64,000 nt of DNA from Kosakonia sp. SMBL-WEM22 (GCF_014490785.1 NZ_CP051488.1:3844001-3908000), one strand, 5' to 3'. Shown: positions 50,792-60,638, counted from the first letter of the stretch. A program made the numbers and translations. The notes: generated by a model from the sequence alone, not told the origin.

Positions 50792-50838
50792 TTCCCATAT
50801 ATTGTATGGTTGATAAAATTTATAACTACATCTAGTAT
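50792..50838. promoter_or_regulatory. Paired NrdR boxes upstream of nrdHIEF
   Basis: Two 16-bp sites fit the NrdR consensus core CwATATATwGT: one at 50792-50807 (core ATATATTGT) and one at 50823-50838 (core CTACATCTAGT). Their centres are exactly 31 bp apart, three helical turns, as NrdR boxes before enteric ribonucleotide reductase operons are. NrdR would repress the operon when dATP is high. Confidence 0.75.
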
Positions 50839-50912
50839 CTCTTCTTGTACTCCATACACTAACTGACGCGACCTATTGCGTCGCCTTACTACTTTTAACG
50901 GAAATACGAATC

Positions 50913-51143
50913 ATGCGCATTACTATTTACACTCGAGATGATTGTGTTCAGTGCCACGCCACCAAGCGGGCGATGGAGAGCCGCGGTTTTGAGTTTGAGA
51001 TGGTGAACATTGATCACGTGCCGGATGCCGCAGACCAGCTGCGCGCGATGGGTTTTCGCCAGCTGCCGGTAGTGGTCGCAGGCGAGACAAAATGGTCCGG
51101 TTTTCGCCCGGATATGATTAATCGTCTCAGCGCAGCCGCATGA
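50913..51143 (+). CDS. nrdH: Glutaredoxin-like electron donor NrdH
   Basis: NrdH reduces the class Ib ribonucleotide reductase NrdEF. It has 76 residues (E. coli 81). The active-site motif CVQC is at about 11-14, and the thioredoxin-reductase-compatible WSGFRPD segment is near the C-terminus. Its stop overlaps the nrdI start by four bases. Confidence 0.96.
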   Translation: MRITIYTRDDCVQCHATKRAMESRGFEFEMVNIDHVPDAADQLRAMGFRQLPVVVAGETKWSGFRPDMINRLSAAA

Positions 51144-51550
51144 GCACGCTCGTCTACTTCTCCAGCAGCTCGGAAAACACCCATCGCTTTATTGCGCGTC
51201 TTGGGCTGCCGGCGGTGCGCATTCCGCTCAACGAGCGTGAGCGCATTCAGGTAGACGAACCCTATATTTTGGTGGTTCCCAGCTATGGCGGCGGCGGTAC
51301 GGCGGGCGCTGTGCCGCGCCAGGTGATCCGCTTTTTAAACGATCCGCACAATCGGGCGTTGATTCGCGGCGTAATCGCCGCCGGTAATCGCAGCTTTGGC
51401 GATGCGTTTTGCCGTGCGGGCGATGTGATCGCGCAAAAATGCGCGGTGCCCTACCTCTATCGATTTGAACTGATGGGGACCGCGCAGGACATCATCAACG
51501 TGCGAACAGGAGTAAGCGAATTTTGGCAACGACAACCGCAGAACGCGTGA
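51140..51550 (+). CDS. nrdI: Flavodoxin-like NrdI
   Basis: NrdI supplies the oxidant that builds the dimanganese-tyrosyl cofactor of NrdF. It has 136 residues, as in E. coli. The FMN-binding loops are SSSSENTHRF near the N-terminus and PSYGGGGTAGAVP at about 50. It overlaps nrdE by 28 bp. Confidence 0.96.
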   Translation: MSTLVYFSSSSENTHRFIARLGLPAVRIPLNERERIQVDEPYILVVPSYGGGGTAGAVPRQVIRFLNDPHNRALIRGVIAAGNRSFGDAFCRAGDVIAQKCAVPYLYRFELMGTAQDIINVRTGVSEFWQRQPQNA

Positions 51551-53667
51551 TGCAGAGCACGCCCGATTTCCACGCCCTGAATGCCATGCTCAATCTTTAC
51601 GATCGCGATGGCCGCATTCAGTTTGAAAAAGACCACCAGGCGGTGGACGCGTTTATGGCCCACCATGTTCGTCCCAACAGCGTTCACTTTGCGAGCCAGG
51701 ATGAACGCCTTGCGTGGCTGGTTGCGGAAAATTATTACGATGAGAGTGTGCTGGCGCGCTATGAGCGGGCGTTTGTCATCGATCTGCTGGCGCACGCAAA
51801 AGCGCGTGGTTTCCGCTTCCAAACTTTCCTCGGCGCGTGGAAGTTCTACACCAGCTACACGCTGAAAACCTTTGATGGCAAACGCTATCTGGAAGATTTT
51901 GAAGATCGCGCCTGCATGGTGGCCTTAACGTTGGCCCAGGGCGATACTGCGCTGGCGCAGGGGCTGGTGGAGGAGATACTCTCTGCCCGCTTCCAGCCCG
52001 CGACGCCGACCTTCCTCAACTGCGGCAAAAAGCAGCGCGGCGAGTTGGTCTCCTGCTTCCTGCTGCGCATTGAAGACAATATGGAATCAATTGGCCGCGC
52101 GGTGAACTCCGCCCTGCAACTCTCCAAACGCGGCGGCGGCGTGGCCTTTTTGCTCTCGAATCTGCGTGAAGCAGGCGCGCCAATCAAGCGCATCGAAAAC
52201 CAGTCTTCCGGCGTGATCCCGGTGATGAAGATGCTGGAAGATGCCTTCTCCTATGCCAATCAGTTGGGCGCGCGCCAGGGCGCGGGCGCGGTCTATCTGC
52301 ATGCGCATCATCCCGATATTTTGCGTTTTCTTGATACCAAGCGCGAAAACGCCGATGAGAAGATCCGCATTAAAACTCTGTCGCTGGGGGTGGTGATCCC
52401 GGATATCACTTTCCAGCTGGCGAAAGAGAACGCGCAGATGGCGCTTTTCTCGCCCTACGATGTGGAGCGTCTCTACGGCAAGCCCTTTGGCGATATGGCA
52501 ATCAGCGAAAATTACGACCAGCTGGTGGCCGACGAGCGGGTGCGCAAAAGCTGGATCAACGCGCGTGACTTCTTCCAGACGCTGGCGGAGATCCAGTTTG
52601 AGTCTGGTTACCCTTACATCATGTTTGAAGATACGGTTAACCGCGCCAACCCGATTGCCGGGCGCATCAATATGAGCAACCTCTGCTCGGAAATTTTGCA
52701 GGTTAACAGCGCTTCGACCTTTGATGACAACCTCGATTACGCCGATACCGGGCACGATATCTCCTGTAATCTCGGCTCGCTGAATATCGCCCACACCATG
52801 GATTCACCCGATTTCGGTCGCACCGTTGAGACGGCGATCCGCGGTTTAACCGCTGTCTCTGATATGAGCCATATCCGCTCGGTGCCGTCGGTGGAAGCGG
52901 GCAACGCCGCCTCCCATGCTATCGGGCTTGGGCAGATGAACCTGCACGGCTATCTGGCGCGCGAAGGCATTGCCTACGGCAGCCCGGAGGGGCTCGATTT
53001 CACCAACTTCTACTTCTACACCATCACCTGGCATGCGCTGCATACCTCGATGATGATTGCCCGCGAGCGCGGCCAGACTTTTGCCGGCTTTCCCGCCTCT
53101 CGCTACGCCAGCGGCGAGTATTTCGATCGCTACCTTGAAGGCGACTGGCAGCCGAAAACCGATAAAGTACGCGCGCTGTTTGCCCGCGCCAATGTCACCC
53201 TCCCGACGCGCGAGATGTGGCAGCAGCTGCGCGAAGAGGTGATGCGTTACGGCCTCTACAACCAGAATTTGCAGGCAGTGCCGCCGACCGGATCGATCTC
53301 CTATATCAACCATGCGACATCCAGTATTCATCCGATTGTGTCGAAGATTGAGATCCGCAAAGAGGGGAAAACCGGGCGCGTTTACTACCCTGCCCCGTTT
53401 ATGACCAATGAGAACCTGGCCCTGTACGAAGATGCCTATGAGATTGGGCCGGAGAAGATCATCGATACCTACGCCGAAGCGACGCGCCATGTCGATCAGG
53501 GCCTGTCACTGACGCTCTTTTTCAAAGATACCGCCACCACACGCGACATCAACCGGGCGCAGATCTACGCCTGGAAAAAGGGCATCAAGACGCTCTACTA
53601 CATCCGCCTGCGCCAGCTTGCGCTGGAAGGCACCGAAATCCAGGGCTGTGTCTCCTGTGCGCTGTAA
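51523..53667 (+). CDS. nrdE: Class Ib ribonucleotide reductase alpha subunit NrdE, TTG start
   Basis: NrdE is the catalytic subunit that reduces ribonucleoside diphosphates. It has 714 residues, the length of E. coli NrdE, and is close to it throughout. The catalytic Cys regions ELVSCFLLR and DISCNLGSLN, the NLCSEI loop and the C-terminal relay CVSCAL are present. The start is TTG, giving MATTTAERVM, which matches the E. coli N-terminus. It lies about ten bases after CAGGAG, inside nrdI. Confidence 0.97.
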   Translation: MATTTAERVMQSTPDFHALNAMLNLYDRDGRIQFEKDHQAVDAFMAHHVRPNSVHFASQDERLAWLVAENYYDESVLARYERAFVIDLLAHAKARGFRFQTFLGAWKFYTSYTLKTFDGKRYLEDFEDRACMVALTLAQGDTALAQGLVEEILSARFQPATPTFLNCGKKQRGELVSCFLLRIEDNMESIGRAVNSALQLSKRGGGVAFLLSNLREAGAPIKRIENQSSGVIPVMKMLEDAFSYANQLGARQGAGAVYLHAHHPDILRFLDTKRENADEKIRIKTLSLGVVIPDITFQLAKENAQMALFSPYDVERLYGKPFGDMAISENYDQLVADERVRKSWINARDFFQTLAEIQFESGYPYIMFEDTVNRANPIAGRINMSNLCSEILQVNSASTFDDNLDYADTGHDISCNLGSLNIAHTMDSPDFGRTVETAIRGLTAVSDMSHIRSVPSVEAGNAASHAIGLGQMNLHGYLAREGIAYGSPEGLDFTNFYFYTITWHALHTSMMIARERGQTFAGFPASRYASGEYFDRYLEGDWQPKTDKVRALFARANVTLPTREMWQQLREEVMRYGLYNQNLQAVPPTGSISYINHATSSIHPIVSKIEIRKEGKTGRVYYPAPFMTNENLALYEDAYEIGPEKIIDTYAEATRHVDQGLSLTLFFKDTATTRDINRAQIYAWKKGIKTLYYIRLRQLALEGTEIQGCVSCAL

Positions 53668-53677
53668 GGAAAAAATG

Positions 53678-54640
53678 ATGAACCCACTCTCCCGCGTCAG
53701 CGCGGTGAACTGGAACAAAATCCAGGATGATAAAGACCTCGAAGTGTGGAACCGGCTGACCAGCAACTTCTGGCTGCCGGAAAAAGTCCCGCTGTCGAAT
53801 GATATTCCGGCCTGGCAGAGCTTGAGCCCGGCCGAGCAGCAGTTGACGATCCGCGTATTTACCGGGCTAACGCTGCTGGACACTATTCAGAACACCGTCG
53901 GCGCACCGGCGCTGATGCCGGATGCCGCCACGCCCCATGAAGAGGCGGTGCTCTCCAACATCAGCTTTATGGAGGCGGTGCACGCCCGCTCCTACAGCTC
54001 CATCTTTTCGACGCTCTGCCAGACGCGGGACGTCGATGCCGCTTACGCCTGGAGCGAAGAGAACAGCGCCCTGCAGCGCAAAGCGCAGATTGTGCTGGCT
54101 CATTACCGCGCTGACGATCCACTGAAGAAGAAGATCGCCAGCGTCTTTCTGGAGTCGTTTCTCTTCTACTCCGGTTTCTGGCTGCCGATGTACTGGTCCA
54201 GCCGCGGTAAGCTCACCAACACCGCGGACCTGATTCGGCTCATCATTCGCGATGAAGCGGTGCACGGTTACTACATCGGTTATAAGTATCAGAAAGGGTT
54301 GGAGAAAGTGAGCGAGTCGGAACGCGAGTCGCTGAAAGCTTTCGCCCTCGATCTGCTGATGGAGCTCTACGATAACGAGCTCGCCTACACCGACGATCTC
54401 TACGCAGACAGCGGCTGGGGCGAAGAGGTGAAAGCGTTTCTCTGCTACAACGCGAACAAGGCGCTGATGAACCTTGGCTATGAAGCGCTCTTCCCGCCGG
54501 AGATGGCGGACGTCAACCCGGCGATATTGTCGGCGCTGTCGCCCAACGCCGACGAAAACCACGACTTTTTCTCCGGCTCCGGCTCCTCATATGTGATGGG
54601 TAAAGCCGTCGAAACGGAAGACGAAGACTGGAACTTTTAA
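53678..54640 (+). CDS. nrdF: Class Ib ribonucleotide reductase beta subunit NrdF
   Basis: NrdF holds the Mn2/Fe2-tyrosyl radical. It has 320 residues (E. coli 319) from the second of two adjacent ATGs, seven bases after AAGGA; the first ATG (53675) is only four bases away. Metal-ligand segments HEEAVLSNISFMEAVHARSY, FLESFLFYSG and RDEAVHGYY are conserved. The C-terminus DEDWNF docks NrdE. Confidence 0.97.
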   Translation: MNPLSRVSAVNWNKIQDDKDLEVWNRLTSNFWLPEKVPLSNDIPAWQSLSPAEQQLTIRVFTGLTLLDTIQNTVGAPALMPDAATPHEEAVLSNISFMEAVHARSYSSIFSTLCQTRDVDAAYAWSEENSALQRKAQIVLAHYRADDPLKKKIASVFLESFLFYSGFWLPMYWSSRGKLTNTADLIRLIIRDEAVHGYYIGYKYQKGLEKVSESERESLKAFALDLLMELYDNELAYTDDLYADSGWGEEVKAFLCYNANKALMNLGYEALFPPEMADVNPAILSALSPNADENHDFFSGSGSSYVMGKAVETEDEDWNF

Positions 54641-55003
54641 ATATTCTCTCCTCTCGCGCTGCGGGAGGAGAATATCCCCCCGATTTTTAATTCACTACTA
54701 TTTATTCCGTCTCATCTAAGCTAATTCTTAGCAAAATAACTATGGCGTTCTGCGCTGTCATGGTTTGTTCATATTCCGCAAAATCATGCCCATTCTGGCT
54801 CATTTTTCTCAGTAATACGAAAAAATGATTACCCGCGCCAGCCCTTATATCATGGGAAATAATGCTCTTTGACTGCATGGAAATTCTGTAAAGCGCGGCA
54901 CAGAAGGGTTGTCTCAGATGGAGAGTATGGTAGGGTATGACCAGTCAAATATATTCATTGGGTAGCGTATCGAAATAATAAATAACAGGAAATATATTAT
55001 TGC
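54641..55003. promoter_or_regulatory. proU promoter region
   Basis: A 363-bp AT-rich gap. It starts with a hairpin after nrdF (ATATTC...GAATAT, about 54640-54675). TTGTCT (54909-54914), 16 bases, then TAGGGT (54931-54936) matches the E. coli proU main promoter, which I recall as TTGCCT-N16-TAGGGT, with similar flanking sequence. The leader is about 60 bases. No other gene is visible. Confidence 0.8.
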
Positions 55004-56206
55004 ATGGCAATTAAATTAGAAGTTAAGAATCTCTATAAAGTATTTGGCGAGCATCCACAGAGAGCTTTCAAATATATAGAAAAAGGACTTTCGAAAGAAG
55101 AAATACTGGAAAAAACGGGTCTGTCGCTTGGCGTGAAAGACGCCAGTCTGGCCATTGAAGAAGGCGAGATATTCGTCATCATGGGGTTATCCGGCTCGGG
55201 TAAATCCACTATGGTACGCCTTCTCAATCGCCTGATTGAACCCACCCGCGGGCAGGTGCTGATAGACGGCGTCGATATCGCCAAAATATCGGATGCCGAG
55301 CTTCGCGAGGTGCGCAGAAAAAAGATTGCGATGGTTTTCCAGTCATTCGCGCTGATGCCGCATATGACGGTGCTGGATAATACCGCATTCGGTATGGAGT
55401 TAGCCGGCACGCCCGCGCAGGAGCGGCAGGAAAAAGCGCTCGATGCACTGCGCCAGGTGGGGCTGGAAAATTATGCCCACGCCTACCCGGATGAACTCTC
55501 CGGCGGTATGCGCCAGCGCGTCGGATTAGCCCGCGCATTAGCCATCAATCCCGATATTTTATTAATGGATGAGGCCTTCTCCGCGCTTGATCCCTTAATT
55601 CGTACCGAGATGCAGGATGAGCTGGTAAAGCTGCAGGCGAAACATCAGCGCACCATCGTCTTTATTTCCCACGATCTTGATGAAGCGATGCGCATTGGCG
55701 ACCGGATTGCGATTATGCAAAACGGAGAGGTGGTGCAGGTTGGCACGCCGGATGAGATTTTAAATAACCCGGCCAATGATTATGTGCGCACCTTCTTCCG
55801 CGGCGTCGATATTAGCCAGGTCTTTAGCGCGAAAGATATTGCGCGCCGCACGCCCGTGGGCCTGATCCGTAAAACGCCCGGTTTCGGCCCGCGCTCGGCG
55901 CTGAAAGTGTTGCAGGACGAAGACCGCGAATATGGCTATGTCATTGAGCGCGGCAACAAGTTTGTCGGCATTGTCTCCATCGACTCCCTGAAAGCGGCGC
56001 TGGCCGCAGCTCAGGGGATCGAGGCGGCGCTGATTGACTCCCCGCTTGCGGTGGAGGCAGACACGCCGCTCAGCGAACTGCTCTCCCATGTTGGACACGC
56101 GCCCTGCGCTGTGCCAGTGGTGGGTGAAGAGCAACAGTACGTGGGCATCATTTCGAAACGAATGCTGCTGCAGGCTTTAGATCGCGAGGGGGCAAACAAT
56201 GGCTGA
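55004..56206 (+). CDS. proV: Glycine betaine/proline ABC importer ATPase ProV
   Basis: ProV energises the ProU osmoprotectant importer. It has 400 residues, as in E. coli. Walker A GLSGSGKST, signature LSGGMRQRV and Walker B ILLMDEAFSALDP are present. The C-terminal pair of CBS-like domains (about 280-400) sense ionic strength in this family. It overlaps proW by 8 bp. Confidence 0.98.
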   Translation: MAIKLEVKNLYKVFGEHPQRAFKYIEKGLSKEEILEKTGLSLGVKDASLAIEEGEIFVIMGLSGSGKSTMVRLLNRLIEPTRGQVLIDGVDIAKISDAELREVRRKKIAMVFQSFALMPHMTVLDNTAFGMELAGTPAQERQEKALDALRQVGLENYAHAYPDELSGGMRQRVGLARALAINPDILLMDEAFSALDPLIRTEMQDELVKLQAKHQRTIVFISHDLDEAMRIGDRIAIMQNGEVVQVGTPDEILNNPANDYVRTFFRGVDISQVFSAKDIARRTPVGLIRKTPGFGPRSALKVLQDEDREYGYVIERGNKFVGIVSIDSLKAALAAAQGIEAALIDSPLAVEADTPLSELLSHVGHAPCAVPVVGEEQQYVGIISKRMLLQALDREGANNG

Positions 56207-57263
56207 TCAAAACAATCCGTGGCAGAGCGCACCGGCAACGGACAGCGCCGCACAGTCAGCAGATGCGTGGGGCGGCGGTGCTGCAGCACCTGCCGATAGC
56301 GGCAGCGCTGACTGGCTCAACAGCGCCCCGGCACCCGCGCCGGAACACTTCAATATTATGGATCCGTTCCATAAAACCCTGATCCCGCTCGATAGCTGGG
56401 TAACGCAGGCAATTGACTGGGTGGTGCTCCACTTCCGCCCGCTCTTCCAGGGCATTCGCGTGCCGGTGGATTACATTCTCAGCGGCTTTCAGCAGCTGCT
56501 GCTCGGTATGCCGTCGCCGGTGGCCATTATTCTCTTCTCGCTGATCGCCTGGCAGATGAGCAGCGCCGGGATGGGCGTAGCAACGCTGGTGTCGCTAATC
56601 GCCATCGGCGCAATTGGTGCCTGGTCGCAGGCGATGATTACGCTGGCGCTGGTGCTTACCGCACTGCTGTTCTGCGTGGTGATCGGCTTGCCGATGGGGA
56701 TCTGGCTGGCGCGCAGCCCGCGGGCGGCGAAGATCATTCGCCCGCTGCTGGATGCGATGCAGACCACTCCGGCGTTTGTCTACCTGGTGCCGATTGTGAT
56801 GCTGTTCGGCATCGGCAACGTGCCGGGCGTGGTAGTGACGATTATCTTCGCCCTGCCGCCGGTGGTGCGCCTGACCATCCTCGGTATTAACCAGGTGCCG
56901 GCCGATCTGATTGAGGCCTCGCGATCCTTTGGTGCCAGCCCGCGCCAGATGCTGTTCAAAGTTCAGCTACCGCTAGCGATGCCAACCATTATGGCGGGCA
57001 TCAACCAGACCCTGATGCTGGCGCTGTCGATGGTAGTGATTGCCTCAATGATCGCCGTCGGCGGGCTGGGGCAGATGGTGCTGCGCGGGATTGGCCGCCT
57101 TGATATGGGCCTTGCCAGCGTTGGCGGCGTCGGGATTGTGATCCTCGCGATTATTCTCGACCGTCTGACCCAGGCCGTGGGCCGTGACTCGCGCAGCCGC
57201 GGTAACCACCGCTGGTATCAGACCGGCCCGCTCGGTCTGCTGACCCGCCCCTTCGCCAAATAA
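56199..57263 (+). CDS. proW: Glycine betaine/proline ABC importer permease ProW
   Basis: ProW is the ProU membrane subunit. It has 354 residues (E. coli 354). A long hydrophilic N-terminal tail (about 1-95), rich in Ala, Ser and Pro, precedes about seven membrane helices. The ATPase-docking loop is EASRSFGASPRQMLFKVQLP. Confidence 0.97.
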   Translation: MADQNNPWQSAPATDSAAQSADAWGGGAAAPADSGSADWLNSAPAPAPEHFNIMDPFHKTLIPLDSWVTQAIDWVVLHFRPLFQGIRVPVDYILSGFQQLLLGMPSPVAIILFSLIAWQMSSAGMGVATLVSLIAIGAIGAWSQAMITLALVLTALLFCVVIGLPMGIWLARSPRAAKIIRPLLDAMQTTPAFVYLVPIVMLFGIGNVPGVVVTIIFALPPVVRLTILGINQVPADLIEASRSFGASPRQMLFKVQLPLAMPTIMAGINQTLMLALSMVVIASMIAVGGLGQMVLRGIGRLDMGLASVGGVGIVILAIILDRLTQAVGRDSRSRGNHRWYQTGPLGLLTRPFAK

Positions 57264-57324
57264 TTTTGCTGCCCGGCGCACCCGGCCGGGCAACAACATC
57301 ACACCTGAAAAATAAGGAACAACG

Positions 57325-58320
57325 ATGCGACATAGCGTACTTTTTGCCACAGCGTTAGCCACCCTTCTCTCCACCAGCGCTTTTGCCGCCGATCTGCCGG
57401 GCAAAGGCATTACCGTTAAACCGTTTCAGAGCACCATTGCCGAAGAGGCGTTCCAGACGCTGCTGGTTAGCCGCGGCCTTGAGAAGCTCGGCTATACGGT
57501 CGAAAAACCGGATGAAGTGGATTACAACGTTGGCTACACCTCAATGGCCGCAGGCGATGTCACCTTTACCGCCGTCAACTGGCAGCCACTGCATGACGAT
57601 ATGTATGCCGCCGCCGGGGGCGATAAGAAGTTCTACCGTGAAGGCACCTATGTGACCGGCGCGGCGCAGGGCTACCTCATCGATAAAAAAACCGCCGATA
57701 AGTACCACATCACCAATATCGAGCAGTTAAAAGATCCGAAAATCGCCAAATTGTTCGACGGCAACGGTGACGGTAAAGCCGATATGATGGGCTGCTCGCC
57801 GGGCTGGGGATGTGAAACGGTGATTAACCACCAGCACAAAACCTATGGCCTGGAGAACACGGTCACGGTTAATCACGGTAACTACTCGGCGATGATGGCG
57901 GACACCATCACCCGCTTTAAAGAGGGGAAACCGATCCTCTACTACACCTGGACGCCGTACTGGGTAAGCGATGTGCTGAAGCCGGGCAAAGATGTGGTCT
58001 GGTTGCAGGTGCCCTTCTCCTCCCTGCCGGGTGAGCAGAAAAATATCGATACCAAACTGCCGAACGGCATGAACTACGGCTTCCCGGTGAACACCATGCA
58101 CATTGTTGCTAATAAGGCCTGGGCAGAGAAAAACCCGGCGGCGGCGAAGCTCTTCGCGGTGATGAAACTGCCGCTGGCGGATATCAACGCCCAGAATGCG
58201 ATGATGCACGCCGGTAAAGCCTCGGAAGCTGACGTTCAGGGCCACGTTGATGGCTGGATCAAAGCCCATCAGCAGCAGTTTGATGGCTGGGTGAAAGAGG
58301 CGCTCGCCGCGCAGAAGTAA
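57325..58320 (+). CDS. proX: Glycine betaine-binding protein ProX
   Basis: ProX is the periplasmic binding protein of ProU. It has 331 residues (E. coli 330) with a signal peptide ending TSAFA. The tryptophans forming the betaine cage are present in AVNWQPLHDD, CSPGWGCE and TWTPYWVSD. A GC hairpin (57268-57293) separates it from proW, which may favour the abundant binding-protein message. Confidence 0.97.
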   Translation: MRHSVLFATALATLLSTSAFAADLPGKGITVKPFQSTIAEEAFQTLLVSRGLEKLGYTVEKPDEVDYNVGYTSMAAGDVTFTAVNWQPLHDDMYAAAGGDKKFYREGTYVTGAAQGYLIDKKTADKYHITNIEQLKDPKIAKLFDGNGDGKADMMGCSPGWGCETVINHQHKTYGLENTVTVNHGNYSAMMADTITRFKEGKPILYYTWTPYWVSDVLKPGKDVVWLQVPFSSLPGEQKNIDTKLPNGMNYGFPVNTMHIVANKAWAEKNPAAAKLFAVMKLPLADINAQNAMMHAGKASEADVQGHVDGWIKAHQQQFDGWVKEALAAQK

Positions 58321-58343
58321 CGCGCTGACTCTTTGACCTTCTC

Positions 58344-58381
58344 ACGCGCCATCGGGTTATCGCCCGGTGGCGCGTTCGTTT
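58344..58381 (+). terminator. Terminator of the proU operon
   Basis: ACGCGCCATCGGG and CCCGGTGGCGCGT pair around a short loop, followed by TCGTTT. It starts 24 bp past the proX stop. Confidence 0.75.
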
Positions 58382-58472
58382 ATCCCGCCAGGGTGCACAG
58401 ATAACAACACGCGCCGCCGGGCAATTGTCTATGATGGATTTCTGACAAAAAACCTCATTGATAGTTATACCT

Positions 58473-59657
58473 ATGACAAAAACTCACCAGGGCCTTAGCC
58501 CGGCGCTGATTGCGCTGATGTCGGTAGCAACCGGTCTCGCCGTTGCCAGCAATTACTACCCGCAGCCGCTGCTGGATACCATCGCAAACGCCTTTTCCAT
58601 CACCGCAAGCCAGGCCGGATTTATCGTCACCGCCGCGCAGCTTGGCTACGCTGCCGGGCTGCTGCTATTGGTGCCGCTTGGCGATATGTTTGAGCGGCGC
58701 GCATTAATTGTGGTGATGACGTTACTCTCGGCGGGCGGGATGCTGATTACCGCCAGTAGCCCATCGCTCGGCCTGATGATTCTGGGTACCGCACTCACCG
58801 GCCTCTTCTCGGTGGTGGCGCAGCTGCTGGTTCCACTGGCTGCTACGCTTGCGACACCCGAGAGCCGTGGCCGCGTGGTCGGCACCATTATGAGCGGCTT
58901 GTTATTGGGCATTCTACTTGCGCGCACCGTTGCAGGGCTGCTGGCAAGCCTCGGCGGCTGGCGCACCGTTTACTGGGTCGCCAGCGTTTTAATGGTGCTG
59001 ATGGCGCTGGCACTCTGGCGCGGCCTGCCGAAACTGAAGTCTGAAACACACCTTAACTATCCACAGCTACTCGGCTCCGTCTTCACCCTGTTTGCCAGCA
59101 ATAAATTGCTGCGCACCCGCGCGCTGCTTGGCTGCCTGAGCTTTGCCAACTTCAGCGTATTGTGGACCTCAATGGCCTTTCTGCTCGCCGCGCCGCCGTT
59201 TCACTTCTCTGATGCGATGATTGGCCTGTTTGGCCTGGTGGGAGCCGCCGGTGCATTAGGCGCGCGTCAGGCGGGCGGGCTGGCGGATCGCGGGAAAGGC
59301 AATCTCACCACCACTGGCGGTCTGCTGCTTCTACTCCTTTCGTGGCTTGCTACCTGGTGGGGTCACACTTCGGTGGTGGCGCTGGTTATTGGCATCATCG
59401 TGCTCGATCTCGCGGTGCAGGCGGTGCATATTACTAACCAGACCATTATCTATCGCGTTAACCCCGAAGCGCGTAACCGTCTGACCGCCGGTTATATGAC
59501 CAGCTACTTTATTGGCGGTGCCGCAGGATCGCTCATCTCGGCCACGGCATGGCAGCATGCGGGTTGGGCTGGCGTCTGCGCCGCGGGTGGTGTCCTCGCC
59601 CTGCTCAATGTGCTGGTGTGGTGGCGAGGATATCGCCATACGGAGGCGCAGAGCTAA
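58473..59657 (+). CDS. ygaY: MFS transporter, intact YgaY-like
   Basis: A 394-residue, 12-helix MFS protein of the drug-exporter (DHA1) type, with the motif PLGDMFERR between helices 2 and 3. The ATG at 58473 is chosen over a TTG five codons upstream. It occupies the position after proX where E. coli K-12 has the ygaY pseudogene remnant; here the frame is intact. The E. coli genes ygaZH, which lie between here and emrR, are absent. Substrate unknown. Confidence 0.87.
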   Translation: MTKTHQGLSPALIALMSVATGLAVASNYYPQPLLDTIANAFSITASQAGFIVTAAQLGYAAGLLLLVPLGDMFERRALIVVMTLLSAGGMLITASSPSLGLMILGTALTGLFSVVAQLLVPLAATLATPESRGRVVGTIMSGLLLGILLARTVAGLLASLGGWRTVYWVASVLMVLMALALWRGLPKLKSETHLNYPQLLGSVFTLFASNKLLRTRALLGCLSFANFSVLWTSMAFLLAAPPFHFSDAMIGLFGLVGAAGALGARQAGGLADRGKGNLTTTGGLLLLLLSWLATWWGHTSVVALVIGIIVLDLAVQAVHITNQTIIYRVNPEARNRLTAGYMTSYFIGGAAGSLISATAWQHAGWAGVCAAGGVLALLNVLVWWRGYRHTEAQS

Positions 59658-59780
59658 GCAACCGCTCACGTTTAGGCAATTCGGTGCCAAACCGGGGTGT
59701 TAACACGTCCGTCACTCTGCTAAGGTTATAGGACTTGTTTATCTCGGTTATATTAACGTGGGTGATATATAACAAACTTT

Positions 59781-60017
59781 ATGGATATGGATCGTTCATT
59801 GAATTACACCGCCGGGCCTGAAAAGGCGGCATCGCATACGGAAGGTATCACACACCGCCTGCTTCCTGTTCTTCGCCACTGCGTCGTGGCATTTTCCCTC
59901 GTTTCCCACGCCCGCTTCGCCGGTCGCTATACCTGGCATCGTCACCGCCTTGTCTTCTCCACGCTACTGAGCGCACTGTGGCCCGGTGTCGCCTGGAAAT
60001 TTCTGCCCCATGTATAG
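59781..60017 (+). CDS. Possible small protein between ygaY and emrR
   Basis: A 78-residue frame, basic and rich in His, Arg and Leu, with no clear ribosome site and no family I recognise. It occupies the gap where a promoter of emrRAB is also needed. It may be non-coding; listed only because the gap otherwise holds nothing. Confidence 0.2.
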   Translation: MDMDRSLNYTAGPEKAASHTEGITHRLLPVLRHCVVAFSLVSHARFAGRYTWHRHRLVFSTLLSALWPGVAWKFLPHV

Positions 60018-60107
60018 ATAGAGCAAATTTATTAGCACAAATAATACATTTACTTTATTTGTCACCGTCGTTACTATATCGACTGCAATTAATGAGGTTA
60101 TACCCAA

Positions 60108-60638
60108 ATGGATAGTTCGTTTACGCCCATTGAGCAAATGCTTAAGTTTCGCGCCAGCCGCTATGAAGATTTTCCGTTTCAGGAGATTTTATTGACCCGC
60201 CTCTGTATGCATATGCAGGGCAAGCTGCTGGAAAACCGCAATAAGATGCTGAAAGCGCAGGGCATTAACGAGACACTGTTTATGGCCCTGATTACCCTGG
60301 AGTCGCAGGAAAATCACAGCATTCAGCCGTCGGAGCTGAGCAGCGCGCTGGGCTCGTCACGCACCAACGCCACCCGCATCGCCGATGAACTGGAGAAACG
60401 CGGCTGGATTGAGCGCCGTGAAAGCGATAATGATCGCCGCTGTCTGCATCTGCAACTGACCGATAAAGGACATGAGTTTCTGCGCCAGGTTCTGCCGCCG
60501 CAGCACAACTGCCTGCATCAACTCTGGTCAACCCTGACCAACGCGGAGAAAGATCAGCTCGAACAGATCACCCGTAAGCTTCTGTCACGTCTCGACCAGA
60601 TGGATGAGGAGGACGTGGTCCTTGAGGCGCTACGCTAA
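60108..60638 (+). CDS. emrR: MarR-family repressor EmrR (MprA)
   Basis: EmrR represses emrAB and is released by uncouplers and other drugs. It has 176 residues, as in E. coli, and is nearly identical. The winged helix is SELSSALGSSRTNATRIADELEKRGWIERRESDNDRR. (Only SSRTNATRIADELEKRGWI is needed for recognition.) It is the first gene of emrRAB. Confidence 0.97.
   Translation: MDSSFTPIEQMLKFRASRYEDFPFQEILLTRLCMHMQGKLLENRNKMLKAQGINETLFMALITLESQENHSIQPSELSSALGSSRTNATRIADELEKRGWIERRESDNDRRCLHLQLTDKGHEFLRQVLPPQHNCLHQLWSTLTNAEKDQLEQITRKLLSRLDQMDEEDVVLEALR

Noticed and set aside
59658..60107. ygaH or ygaZ remnant before emrR
   Set aside because: No residual reading frame resembling either was seen; only a doubtful 78-residue frame is present.
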